DNA of 37,114 nt from Crocinitomicaceae bacterium (lineage in GTDB: Bacteria > Bacteroidota > Bacteroidia > Flavobacteriales_D > Sanyastnellaceae). A program made the translations under genes and the position numbers. Below the pieces are notes generated by a model. It saw only the letters and a list, made by a program, of their open reading frames with translations, was not told the origin of the DNA and made no database searches. This document shows positions 1-7,482 of this stretch, in pieces. The stretch lies in contig NZGF01000078.1 of NCBI GenBank assembly GCA_002690915.1, positions 1 to 37,114 of the forward strand, given 5' to 3'. Within the stretch, counting starts at the first letter, position 1; each line of letters opens with the position of its first letter.

Positions 1-970
1 CGAAGGTCGTCGCATTTGCAAGCATCGAGTACATGTTCGTGATGTTTGAAGTGTTCCAATTGCTAAGGTCCTGGTTAAATGACTCTGCGTTACTAAACAC
101 GTACATCATGTCAGTCACCGAACTAACATCCCATCCACCAATGTCCTGATTAAATGATTCTGCGTAACTAAACATGTACCCCATGTTGGTCACAGAACTA
201 ACATCCCATCCGCCAATGTCCTGATTAAATGACTCTGCGTTACTAAACATGTGCGCCATGTCAGTCACCGAACTAACATCCCAAGTCCCGATATCTTGAT
301 TGAAGGAAGAGGCACCATCAAACATTTGTCTCATTATCGACACGTTGCCTACGTTCCAATTGCTGAGGTCTTGGTTAAATGTCTCAGCGCCGTAAAACAT
401 GTAATGCATTTGTTCAACAGCGCTCACATCCCAACCACTGATGTCTCCATCAAACTCGTAGGCATTGTTAAACATATTTTCCATGTCAGTCACAGCGCCC
501 ACGTCCCAATTGCCAATGTCCTGATTGAAAGTGTGGGCTGAAATGAACATCTGTTTCATATTCAACACTGAGCTCACGTCCCAATCGCCCAGGTCTTGGT
601 TGAATCCGTCAGCACCCCAAAACATGGCTCGCATATTCGTAACGGCACCCACGTCCCAACTCCCGATGTCCTGATTGAATGCATCAGCAGACATGAACAG
701 GCTCTCCATGTCAGTCACAGAACTCACATCCCAATTGCTGAGATCTTGGTTGAATGATTCCGCGCCACGGAACATGCGAAACATGTTCGTCACAGCACCC
801 ACATCCCAAGTCCCGATATCTTGATTAAACGCATCAGCCCCTTTGAACATTTCCGACATATCCATCACATTGCTTACATCCCAAGCGCTGATGTCATCGT
901 TGAATTCAGATTGGTTTTCAAAAAGCTCAGACATACTCGTCACCTGACTCACGTCCCAGCTGGAAATGTG
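1..970 (-). repeat. 75-bp tandem repeats coding for the DUF285 units
   Basis: Twelve full units and one partial unit of exactly 75 bp (25 codons) are visible; for example, the block 'atgtcctgattaaatga' recurs at 141 and 216. The units nearest the left edge (about 1-285) are the most alike at nucleotide level, which suggests recent duplication there. Units further in alternate between 'DVG' and 'DVS' forms, which suggests an older 150-bp duplication. Confidence 0.93.
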
Positions 971-1132
971 ACCGTAAGTGCCCTCCGCGGTTACGGGCTC
1001 TGCGACCCATTCGTTCACTGCCGTCGACAGAGTAGCATCCGTGAAGACATACTGTGCTTGAACGTTGACAAAGGGGATCAATACTACAACACTCAAAAAA
1101 AGCCGGCTGATGTGGTGAAAAACGTTTTTCAT
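1..1132 (-). CDS. BspA-family (DUF285) tandem-repeat surface protein, C-terminus beyond window
   Basis: The frame opens at an ATG (1130-1132) and runs off the left edge without a stop, so only the first 377 residues are present. Residues 1-27 form a signal peptide ending in VNVQAQ. After a short N-terminal part, residues 55-354 are twelve complete 25-residue repeats plus most of a thirteenth, each close to '[17 protein letters not shown]' followed by an 'AxxFNQ' end. This is the Pfam DUF285 / BspA-type leucine-rich-repeat signature found in secreted adhesin-like proteins. In Flavobacteriales such proteins usually end in a T9SS sorting domain; that part is outside the window, so export route and anchoring are inferred. 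The role is probably surface adhesion or binding, with ligand unknown. It is transcribed divergently from the GH30 gene. Confidence 0.9.
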   Translation of the reverse strand, partial: MKNVFHHISRLFLSVVVLIPFVNVQAQYVFTDATLSTAVNEWVAEPVTAEGTYGHISSWDVSQVTSMSELFENQSEFNDDISAWDVSNVMDMSEMFKGADAFNQDIGTWDVGAVTNMFRMFRGAESFNQDLSNWDVSSVTDMESLFMSADAFNQDIGSWDVGAVTNMRAMFWGADGFNQDLGDWDVSSVLNMKQMFISAHTFNQDIGNWDVGAVTDMENMFNNAYEFDGDISGWDVSAVEQMHYMFYGAETFNQDLSNWNVGNVSIMRQMFDGASSFNQDIGTWDVSSVTDMAHMFSNAESFNQDIGGWDVSSVTNMGYMFSYAESFNQDIGGWDVSSVTDMMYVFSNAESFNQDLSNWNTSNITNMYSMLANATTF

Positions 1133-1185
1133 GAGCTAAATATAGGTTTTTGTCATTTTTTTACGTAGTTATCGCTCTAAAATAT

Positions 1186-1199
1186 GTGATAATTATCAC
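1186..1199. promoter_or_regulatory. Perfect 14-bp palindrome, CRP/FNR-like operator candidate
   Basis: GTGATAATTATCAC is its own reverse complement. With its flanks it reads TGTGA-N6-TCACG, one base away from the classical CRP/FNR-superfamily layout TGTGA-N6-TCACA. It sits in the 138-bp gap between the divergent surface-protein and GH30 genes, 71 bp upstream of the GH30 start and 53 bp upstream of the other start, so it could control either. Which regulator binds is unknown. Confidence 0.45.
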
Positions 1200-1270
1200 G
1201 TGAACCATTGGTACGTCACAAATTCATCTGTTGACTTGCGAAAACAGAAGGGGGGTGCGAAGTTGCAACC

Positions 1271-2731
1271 ATGCTCAGAATGCTCCCCCTCTCCTTGGCT
1301 TTGCTGCTAATCGCTTGCAATACGAAAAGCTCGTCATCATCAGCAACAACCGCACCCACTCAACAACGAACGCGTGAATCTGCGCAGCTAATTGTAACCG
1401 CTGAAAACACCTCACTTCGGTTGAGCAAAGCAGGTGCGTTGGGTTTTGCACCTGCAAAACAACCGCTCGAAACGGAAGTCGCCGTCTTTGTCAACCCCAG
1501 CAACACCTTCCAATCCTTCATGGGAATCGGCGGTGCCATCACGGACGCTTCGGCCGAAGTGTTTTCCAAATTGAGCGCACCCGTTCAGTCCCAGTTTATG
1601 GACGCTTACTTCGGCGAGGGGGGCATCAACTACAACATTCTTCGGACGAGCATCCACAGTTGCGACTTCGGTCTCGGGAGCCACACCTACATCGAAGAGG
1701 GTGATTCAGCCCTGACCACGTTTGATATCGAACCCGACCGCGCCAAACGCATTCCGATGATCAAGCGTGCGGCATCCATGATTGGGGATAATTTGGTGTT
1801 TTACGCAAGCCCGTGGAGTCCACCGGCCTTCATGAAAACCAACAAAAACATGCTCCGCGGCGGTTCGTTGTTACCTGAATACTACCAAGCGTGGGCCAAC
1901 TACTTTGTCAAATTCATCGAAGCCTACGAGGCGGAAGGGCTTCCGGTGTGGGGGGTGACCATCCAAAATGAGCCCATGGCCACGCAGCGATGGGAGTCGT
2001 GCATCTACACCGCTGAGCAAGAGCGGGATTTCTTGAAAAACAACCTCGGCCCCACCATGGCTGCGGCTGGGTACGGGGACAAGAAAATCGTCGTGTGGGA
2101 CCACAACCGCGACCTCATTACCCACCGCGCCAACACCATTTTCGACGACCCCGACGCAGCGAAGTACGCCTGGGGCACCGGCTTTCACTGGTACGAAACA
2201 TGGACCGGCGGCAACCCCAAGTACGAGAACCTCAAACTCATCAAGGAAGCCTACCCGGACAAGCAGCTCTTGTTCACAGAAGGATGCCAAGAAGGATTTG
2301 ATGCCGAACATTACGAACGCTGGTCCAACGCGGAGCGGTACGGCAACTCCATGATCAACGACTTCAATAGCGGCACCGTGGGTTGGACCGACTGGAACAT
2401 CCTCCTTGACGAAACCGGCGGACCCAACCACGTTCAGAACCTTTGTTTTGCTCCGATTCACGCCGACACCCAAAACGACTCATTGATCTTCACGCCGACG
2501 TACTACTACATCGGGCATTTCTCCCGGTTCATTGAGCCAGGGGCTTTGCGCGTGAGCACGTCAGCCAGCCGCAGCACCATCGAAAGCACGTCGTTCCAAA
2601 ACCCTGACGGTACACTGGTCACAGTGGTCATGAACCGAACGGAAGCGCCGTTGGATTACACCCTCATTGTCGAAGACCAAGAGGTCCGCGCCTCCATTCC
2701 AGCGCACGCCATGCAGACGCTTGTTTACTGA
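1271..2731 (+). CDS. GH30-family glucosidase lipoprotein (glucosylceramidase / beta-1,6-glucanase type)
   Basis: 486 residues. The N-terminus is a lipoprotein signal with lipobox LIAC (Cys16) followed by a Ser-rich linker, so the enzyme should be lipid-anchored and possibly surface exposed. The TIM barrel shows GH30 hallmarks in order: MGIGGAITDASA (84-95), YNILRTSIHSCDFG (121-134), YASPWSPPAFMKTN (178-191), the acid/base motif VTIQNEP with Glu234, and the nucleophile motif LLFTEG with Glu337. A short beta-sandwich closes the protein. GH30 enzymes are retaining and cleave beta-glucosyl linkages such as beta-1,6-glucan or glucosylceramide; the exact substrate cannot be fixed from sequence. No SusC/SusD pair is nearby, so this is not a classical polysaccharide-utilisation locus. 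A CRP-like palindrome lies upstream, hinting at catabolite-type control. Confidence 0.93.
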   Translation: MLRMLPLSLALLLIACNTKSSSSSATTAPTQQRTRESAQLIVTAENTSLRLSKAGALGFAPAKQPLETEVAVFVNPSNTFQSFMGIGGAITDASAEVFSKLSAPVQSQFMDAYFGEGGINYNILRTSIHSCDFGLGSHTYIEEGDSALTTFDIEPDRAKRIPMIKRAASMIGDNLVFYASPWSPPAFMKTNKNMLRGGSLLPEYYQAWANYFVKFIEAYEAEGLPVWGVTIQNEPMATQRWESCIYTAEQERDFLKNNLGPTMAAAGYGDKKIVVWDHNRDLITHRANTIFDDPDAAKYAWGTGFHWYETWTGGNPKYENLKLIKEAYPDKQLLFTEGCQEGFDAEHYERWSNAERYGNSMINDFNSGTVGWTDWNILLDETGGPNHVQNLCFAPIHADTQNDSLIFTPTYYYIGHFSRFIEPGALRVSTSASRSTIESTSFQNPDGTLVTVVMNRTEAPLDYTLIVEDQEVRASIPAHAMQTLVY

Positions 2732-2737
2732 TTGCCC

Positions 2738-3820
2738 TTATTGCACAACGATTGTGCGCGCAGCCTCACCGTCCGTCGTCAGCACATACAAGCCATTGGG
2801 AAGACGCGGTGTCCACTGCGCAGCAGGCTCCACAGTTTTTTGCAACACCGGTCTGCCATAAAGCGACCACAGCTTCGCCTGCAAGTGGCGGTTGGTGGTA
2901 TTGAACAGTGTAAGACCGGTCGGTGGGTTTTGGTAAAACACCTTAAGCGCTTCGGGTTGCGGAGTTGCAACTGACAGCGCACAAGAAAGGGTTAGGTCCA
3001 ATCCGCCAGTTGCCGCTGCTTCCTCGAGCCCATCCAATCCGGAAGGGTCGTCACGCAGGAAGGCGTCCAGCCACGGCACCACGACGCTAACCGACAGGGC
3101 CAGTTGCTCAGCATGGGATAGCCCTTGAAACCCGAGTTCCCCAAAATCGCACAACGTACCCGGGTCAGCATAACCGCAGTGCCCCCCGTTGGGAATGGAA
3201 ACAAACGCCCGGCATGGTGAATTCACTGAAGATTCGTAAATGGGTTCGTGTTGGGAAGTGGGCGGAGTAACCGCGTCGTCCGTCCCGGAGACCACCATCG
3301 CGGGGGCTTCAATGGACGCTCCCGCGGAAATCGCAGAGGGATTAGTCTCCCCGGGAGCGAATACGACGTAGGCGTCCACGGGAGGTGTTGATTCAGATGA
3401 CAACCACGACGCACCGCCGCCCATACTGTGTCCCCCAATCGCGATGCGACCATCAAACGCTCCAGCCAATTCACCCCCCACTTCATTGGATGAAATTTCT
3501 TCAGCAACGAAGGCTAGATCCTGGCCGTAAGCTCCGTGGTTCGGCGCAAAGGTTTGTTCTGTCCCTATGGAAACAAAGGCATACCCCTCTCCTACAAGCG
3601 CTTCAGCTAACCCTTCGTAATCATCCGGCGCCATCACAAACCCATGGGCAAACACCACGACAGGGTAGGGTCCCGGAGCCTCCGACGGGTACCACACCAT
3701 GCAGGGCACTTCACGGTCGTCGCGGTCCGGGTCCACAAGAGTCCAATTCGTTTGGGCGACCTGGCTGAAAAGGCTGAGTGAATGAGCAGCAGCAGCAGCT
3801 AGGAGAACCGTCTTCGTCAT
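2738..3820 (-). CDS. Secreted alpha/beta hydrolase with T9SS type A sorting domain
   Basis: The frame is open to 3889, but the ATG at 3820 gives a proper signal peptide (MTKTVLLAAAAAHSLSLFSQ), so 360 residues are called. The fold is an alpha/beta hydrolase of the dienelactone hydrolase/chlorophyllase/polyesterase group: oxyanion region VVVFAHGF, nucleophile elbow GHSMGG (Ser132), acid in SGTDDAVTP (Asp181 or Asp182) and His214 in NGGHCGY. The last ~75 residues (NPPTGLTLFNTT to the end, with LPNGLYVLTTDG) are a type A T9SS sorting domain, so the enzyme is exported across the outer membrane. Esters are the likely substrate; whether polyester, lipid or pigment is unknown. It is convergent with the GH30 gene (6-bp gap) and divergent from the peroxiredoxin. 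Confidence 0.88.
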   Translation of the reverse strand: MTKTVLLAAAAAHSLSLFSQVAQTNWTLVDPDRDDREVPCMVWYPSEAPGPYPVVVFAHGFVMAPDDYEGLAEALVGEGYAFVSIGTEQTFAPNHGAYGQDLAFVAEEISSNEVGGELAGAFDGRIAIGGHSMGGGASWLSSESTPPVDAYVVFAPGETNPSAISAGASIEAPAMVVSGTDDAVTPPTSQHEPIYESSVNSPCRAFVSIPNGGHCGYADPGTLCDFGELGFQGLSHAEQLALSVSVVVPWLDAFLRDDPSGLDGLEEAAATGGLDLTLSCALSVATPQPEALKVFYQNPPTGLTLFNTTNRHLQAKLWSLYGRPVLQKTVEPAAQWTPRLPNGLYVLTTDGEAARTIVVQ

Positions 3821-3940
3821 GGTGTTTAAAGGTAGGGGTCGACCTGTGTATTCTGACCTTCTCGTTTTCGACGGTATCAGGTGTTCCAATCGAAGATGTT
3901 GGTTTTACGTTTTTTCACCCCACCCCTCCCGTAATACGTA

Positions 3941-3970
3941 TTGTGGCGGTTGGAAAATTCCCTAATTTCG
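3941..3970 (+). promoter_or_regulatory. Bacteroidota-type promoter for the peroxiredoxin operon
   Basis: TTG (3941-3943), a 19-nt spacer and TAATTTCG (3963-3970) match the Bacteroidota housekeeping consensus TTG-N19-21-TAnnTTTG with one mismatch. Transcription would start near 3976, leaving a leader of about 30 nt before the ATG at 4005. Confidence 0.55.
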
Positions 3971-4004
3971 CATCTCGTGTAACAATAAGAATCAAACCAT
4001 TATT

Positions 4005-4643
4005 ATGAGCATCGTAGGTAAAAATTTCCCAAGCATTGCGGTCAAAGCAATCAACGATATGGGCGACGCATTCGATTTGAACGTTGTTGAAAAAGCAATC
4101 AACGAGGGCAAGAAGGTGCTTCTTTTCTGGTATCCCAAAGATTTTACGTTCGTTTGTCCTACCGAATTGCATGCATTTCAAGCGGCACTGCCCGAGTTTG
4201 AAAAGCGTAACACTATAGTAATTGGTGCTTCGTGCGACACTGCAGAAGTTCACTTCGCTTGGTTGAACACCGCCAAAGACAGCGGGGGTATAGAAGGGGT
4301 AACCTACGACATCCTCGCGGACAGCAATCGGAATCTATCTCGCGCTTTGGACATCTTAGAGGTAAACGATCACACCTACGATGAAGAGACTGGGTTGGAA
4401 TTAATCGATGGTGATTTCGTGACGTACCGCGCAACCTACCTCATCAGTGAAGAAGGTTTAGTGTTCCACGAAGGGATCAATCATATGCCCGTCGGACGAA
4501 ACATAAACGAGTTCCTTCGTTTGATTGATGCATACACCCATGTTCAGGAGAAAGGCGAGGTCTGCCCCGCCAACTGGGAGGAGGGAAAGGACGCGATGAA
4601 GGAAAACCGCGGAGGGGTCATCGACTACCTCAGCAACCACTGA
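4005..4643 (+). CDS. Typical 2-Cys peroxiredoxin (AhpC/Prx1 type)
   Basis: 212 residues, a usual length for a 2-Cys peroxiredoxin. It carries the peroxidatic site FTFVCPTE with Cys51 and the resolving site GEVCPANW with Cys187, plus the conserved FWYPKDFTF strand. It reduces hydrogen peroxide and organic peroxides in the cytosol, using a thioredoxin-type partner to recycle the disulfide. A thioredoxin-like gene starts one base after its stop codon, which makes that protein the likely reductant. A well-formed promoter precedes it. No OxyR or PerR gene is in the window, so induction by peroxide is only inferred. Confidence 0.96.
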   Translation: MSIVGKNFPSIAVKAINDMGDAFDLNVVEKAINEGKKVLLFWYPKDFTFVCPTELHAFQAALPEFEKRNTIVIGASCDTAEVHFAWLNTAKDSGGIEGVTYDILADSNRNLSRALDILEVNDHTYDEETGLELIDGDFVTYRATYLISEEGLVFHEGINHMPVGRNINEFLRLIDAYTHVQEKGEVCPANWEEGKDAMKENRGGVIDYLSNH

Positions 4644-4644
4644 T

Positions 4645-4956
4645 ATGATTGAATTACAAGAAGATAATTTACATGCTGTTGTGGCTGAAAACACCACTGT
4701 TATTGTTCAATACTCTGCAGGTTGGTGTGGCAACTGCCGCATCATGAAGCCAAAATTTAAGAAGCTCGCCCGCGAAAACGAGGATGCGGTTTTTGTGATG
4801 GTAGACGCGGAGAAGTTTCCTGCTTCACGTCAACTAGCGACAGTCGATAACCTGCCCACGTTTGCGACATTTACCAACGGAGCACTGGTAGACCAGGTGC
4901 AAACCAACAAGTTCGAAATCCTCAAAGAATTGGTCGATGCGGTTGCCTCTGATTAA
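4645..4956 (+). CDS. Thioredoxin-like protein with CGNC active site
   Basis: 103 residues, thioredoxin size. The active-site motif is WCGNC (Cys28 and Cys31) instead of the usual WCGPC, and the cis-proline loop is NLPTFATF. There is no signal peptide, so it acts in the cytosol. It begins one base after the peroxiredoxin stop and overlaps the next gene by 20 nt, so it very likely supplies electrons to that peroxiredoxin. Replacing Pro by Asn between the cysteines should shift the redox potential towards a less reducing value than classic thioredoxin; that is an inference from known CxxC variants. Confidence 0.92.
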   Translation: MIELQEDNLHAVVAENTTVIVQYSAGWCGNCRIMKPKFKKLARENEDAVFVMVDAEKFPASRQLATVDNLPTFATFTNGALVDQVQTNKFEILKELVDAVASD

Positions 4957-5194
4957 ACATATCGGCGAGTTCATTGAGCAGAATGACCGCGATTTTATCA
5001 TCGAGGCCATCGAAACGCTTGAACACTTATCCGAAAGCGAAAACCTCAAAGATGAGGAGCTCGATGTAATCGGCGAGTTGATTTCCAATTTGTACGGCGC
5101 CATCGAAGTCCAAGAGTTGGTGGACAACGGCACCTCGAGAAAAGAGGCGTTAAACGCCTTCATGAAGCGCGTCGTGGGTTCGATAGATGGCTAA
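4937..5194 (+). CDS. Small acidic helical protein, DUF6952-like
   Basis: 85 residues, acidic, predicted helical, with no signal peptide, cysteine or obvious catalytic motif. The segment LKDEELDVIGELISNLYGA and the end EALNAFMKRVVGSIDG match what I remember of the DUF6952 family, which in Flavobacteriia commonly sits directly behind a peroxiredoxin and a thioredoxin. Its start lies 20 nt inside the thioredoxin gene, so translation is probably coupled. Function is unknown. The constant partnership suggests an accessory or regulatory subunit of the peroxide-reduction unit. Confidence 0.85.
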   Translation: MRLPLIKHIGEFIEQNDRDFIIEAIETLEHLSESENLKDEELDVIGELISNLYGAIEVQELVDNGTSRKEALNAFMKRVVGSIDG

Positions 5195-5258
5195 TACCAC
5201 GCACAGGTAAAAGCCTATTTCTCTAGGGATGGTCTTTGTTTTTTACGACCTTTAGGGC

Positions 5259-6533
5259 ATGCGATTTTTACTTGCCCTTCTTCTCGTTCCTGCCACCATA
5301 ACCGCACAGATCGATTTCCCTTTTAATTTTGAAACCGACGCTACGACTCCTGTTTTTGTGGATTTTGAAGCCGCCGTTACCACTGTGGTCCCAAACCCAA
5401 GCCCCAACGACAATAACCCGAGTGACTACGTCGCTCAGATGGTTCGAGGTGAAGGTGGTCAAATATGGGCTGGATCCATCATCACCCTTCCCTACTACCT
5501 CACCCTTTCGGATGTCGGCGCTATTCGCATGAAGGTACACGCCCCTATGCAAGGGTCGTTGATGCGAATGAAATTAGAGGGAAACAGCACTGCTGAGCTT
5601 GATGCGATAACAACCGTGGCTGGGGATTGGGAGGAGCTTGAGTGGGATTTTACCGGCCTGCCCGACGGCACATTCAACCAGATTTCCTTCATGCTCGATT
5701 TTGGCTTGTTTGGCGATGGAACGGCTTTGAGCACCATTTACTTTGATGATGTCGAGCTTTTCGATGGTGCGGGAGACCTCATCCAGGTCGACCTTCCCAT
5801 CACCCATGAGGACGCGAGCGTTCACTACCAAACCACCTCCTTTGCGGGCAACCTTGCAGGCCTCGCTGGCGACCCTACCGATGCAAGCAACACCGTCACC
5901 AAGGTAACCAAGCATTGGACGGGGCTCACTTACGCCGGGACCAGCATGAGTACGCCGCTCGGCCTCGCCTCACCGATTGCCTTCGAACCTGGATTCACCT
6001 CAATCAGCGTCGATGTGTACAGCCCCGTAGCGGGCCTACCCGTTCGCCTCAAAGCGGAGCAGTACCTGGATGTGGCCCAAAGCGTGGAAACGCAAGTCAA
6101 CACGACCTCTGCCTACGATTGGGAAACACTCACGTTTGACTTCACACAAAACATCCCGGGCACCCCCAACATCAACTACAACACCGCTTACACCATTTTA
6201 TCCATCTTTTTTGACTTTGGAAATGAGGGCTTCATGAGCGGGACAACGGACTATTTCTACGACAATGTCTCGTTCAATGGCAACCCCTCTGCTGTGGGAG
6301 CCGGTCGGGTGCAATCCGCTGCTTTGTACCCGACGATCTTGCCCTCAGGGCGGCCTGTTTTTGTGCGGTGCAATGCCCCAACCATTTTCACCCTTACCAA
6401 CCTATCCGGTCAAACCGTCTTCAGCCAGACTGTAACGAGCAGCGGTGCTGTTGTGTTGCCTGCGCTCGCAGCCGGAATCTACGTATACCGGCTCGGAGAA
6501 CAGACCGCTAAGTTGGTGATTAAACCCGAGTAA
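5259..6533 (+). CDS. T9SS-secreted protein with two carbohydrate-binding-like modules
   Basis: 424 residues. Signal peptide MRFLLALLLVPATITAQ. Two related beta-sandwich modules follow: module 1 about residues 20-178 (DFETDA.., EELEWDFTG, IYFDDVELFDG) and module 2 about 180-345 (TLTFDFTQ, DYFYDNVSFNG). Each has the W-E-x-L-x-x-D-F and Y-F/Y-D-D/N-V-x-F signatures of galactose-binding-like modules that often accompany GH16 laminarinases in marine Flavobacteriia. Residues ~350-424 form a type A T9SS sorting domain (LSGQTVFSQTV, LAAGIYVYRL). There is no catalytic domain. The protein probably binds polysaccharide at the cell surface or serves as a scaffold. Its stop is one base from the stop of the opposing aldo/keto reductase gene. 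Confidence 0.82.
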   Translation: MRFLLALLLVPATITAQIDFPFNFETDATTPVFVDFEAAVTTVVPNPSPNDNNPSDYVAQMVRGEGGQIWAGSIITLPYYLTLSDVGAIRMKVHAPMQGSLMRMKLEGNSTAELDAITTVAGDWEELEWDFTGLPDGTFNQISFMLDFGLFGDGTALSTIYFDDVELFDGAGDLIQVDLPITHEDASVHYQTTSFAGNLAGLAGDPTDASNTVTKVTKHWTGLTYAGTSMSTPLGLASPIAFEPGFTSISVDVYSPVAGLPVRLKAEQYLDVAQSVETQVNTTSAYDWETLTFDFTQNIPGTPNINYNTAYTILSIFFDFGNEGFMSGTTDYFYDNVSFNGNPSAVGAGRVQSAALYPTILPSGRPVFVRCNAPTIFTLTNLSGQTVFSQTVTSSGAVVLPALAAGIYVYRLGEQTAKLVIKPE

Positions 6534-6534
6534 T

Positions 6535-7389
6535 TCAGGGCACCTTATGGCCACGGCTCGCTTCCAAAAGCTCGAACCAATGCTCCAGCTCCATCGACAC
6601 ATCGGCCGACTTCACAAGGAACCCATAACGCTCGGGCTTTGTGGTGCCAACCACAGGCACGATGCCTGCGGGGTGTTTTTGAAGCCATGCCAACAATAAG
6701 ACTTCCGGGGGAACACCATATGATACCGACAGGCGTTCCAGTACCGTTGATACGCCTTGGTTTTTTCCGCCCAAAAGTCGACCCAATGGCGCCCAAGCCA
6801 TGGTGCCAACACCAAGGGTCTGATGGGCATCTAGTGTGCCGTCCATCAAGGGAGCTGTGTGGGCCAAAGAACATTCAATCTGGTTCCATTCCGGCCCCCG
6901 CTGTGTGGCAATCAACCGCAGTTGCGACGGAGTAAAGTTCGAGACGCCCCACGCTTTAATTTTTCCCTCGTCACGCAAAGCCTCTAGCGCTATTACGGCT
7001 TTCTTGGTATCGAGCAAAGGACTTGGTCGATGCAGTAAGTATAGGTCCAAATAGTCTGTGCGTAAGTTGCGTAAACTGTTTTCAACGGACTGCTTGATGT
7101 GGCCTGCGGAATAATCGTAGTGCTTTACGGAGTTCTCTTTTCCTTCCACCGGATACCTGATTCCACACTTCGATATGAACTGCACTGATTCGCGGTCTAG
7201 GCCCGAAGCTTCAAATCCGGCACCGAACGCAGCTTCGGTGGAGTAACCACCATATATATCCGCATGGTCAAAAGTGCTTACCCCTGACGCCAAGGCGCAT
7301 TCGATGGTTTGAGCGAACTCTGCCGTGGATAGGTTCGCACCCCAGACCCCCCAATTCATAGTGCCAGCGATGATGGCTGATGGATTCAT
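6535..7389 (-). CDS. Aldo/keto reductase (YdhF-like)
   Basis: 284 residues, a TIM-barrel aldo/keto reductase. The catalytic tetrad is visible: Asp41 and Tyr46 in FDHADIYGGY, Lys74 in FISKCGIR and His120 in YLLHRPSP. The C-terminal GTTKPERY motif matches the NADP(H) 2'-phosphate binding loop. The arrangement resembles E. coli YdhF-type cytosolic NADPH-dependent carbonyl reductases, whose natural substrates are poorly known. It lies 93 nt downstream of the response regulator on the same strand, behind a terminator-like hairpin, so it may be read partly by readthrough or from its own promoter. Confidence 0.9.
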   Translation of the reverse strand: MNPSAIIAGTMNWGVWGANLSTAEFAQTIECALASGVSTFDHADIYGGYSTEAAFGAGFEASGLDRESVQFISKCGIRYPVEGKENSVKHYDYSAGHIKQSVENSLRNLRTDYLDLYLLHRPSPLLDTKKAVIALEALRDEGKIKAWGVSNFTPSQLRLIATQRGPEWNQIECSLAHTAPLMDGTLDAHQTLGVGTMAWAPLGRLLGGKNQGVSTVLERLSVSYGVPPEVLLLAWLQKHPAGIVPVVGTTKPERYGFLVKSADVSMELEHWFELLEASRGHKVP

Positions 7390-7433
7390 TTGAGCTGGGT
7401 TATTCGGGTTCCGGATGATTTCTTTCCAACAGA

Positions 7434-7458
7434 AACGGCAGCCAATCTGGCCGCCGTT
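7434..7458 (-). terminator. Intrinsic terminator-like hairpin after the LytTR regulator
   Basis: On the minus strand the arm AACGGCGGCC, the loop AGATT and the arm GGCTGCCGTT pair over ten positions (one G-T wobble), followed by the T-rich run TCTGTT. It lies 25 nt past the regulator stop codon. An overlapping alternative stem (7445-7452 with 7472-7479, ATCTGGCC/GGCCAGAT, 8 bp perfect) would compete with it. Confidence 0.6.
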
Positions 7459-7482
7459 CGATAATGTTCCGGGCCAGATGTC

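Noticed and set aside
251-1168. Plus-strand ORFs with His-rich repeats at the left edge
   Set aside because: They are the antisense reading of the 75-bp BspA repeats, whose minus-strand frame has a signal peptide and family motif.
1871-2473. 200-codon antisense ORF inside the GH30 gene
   Set aside because: It overlaps catalytic-domain codons of a well-supported enzyme and has low-complexity Val/Gly composition, no motifs and no upstream signals.
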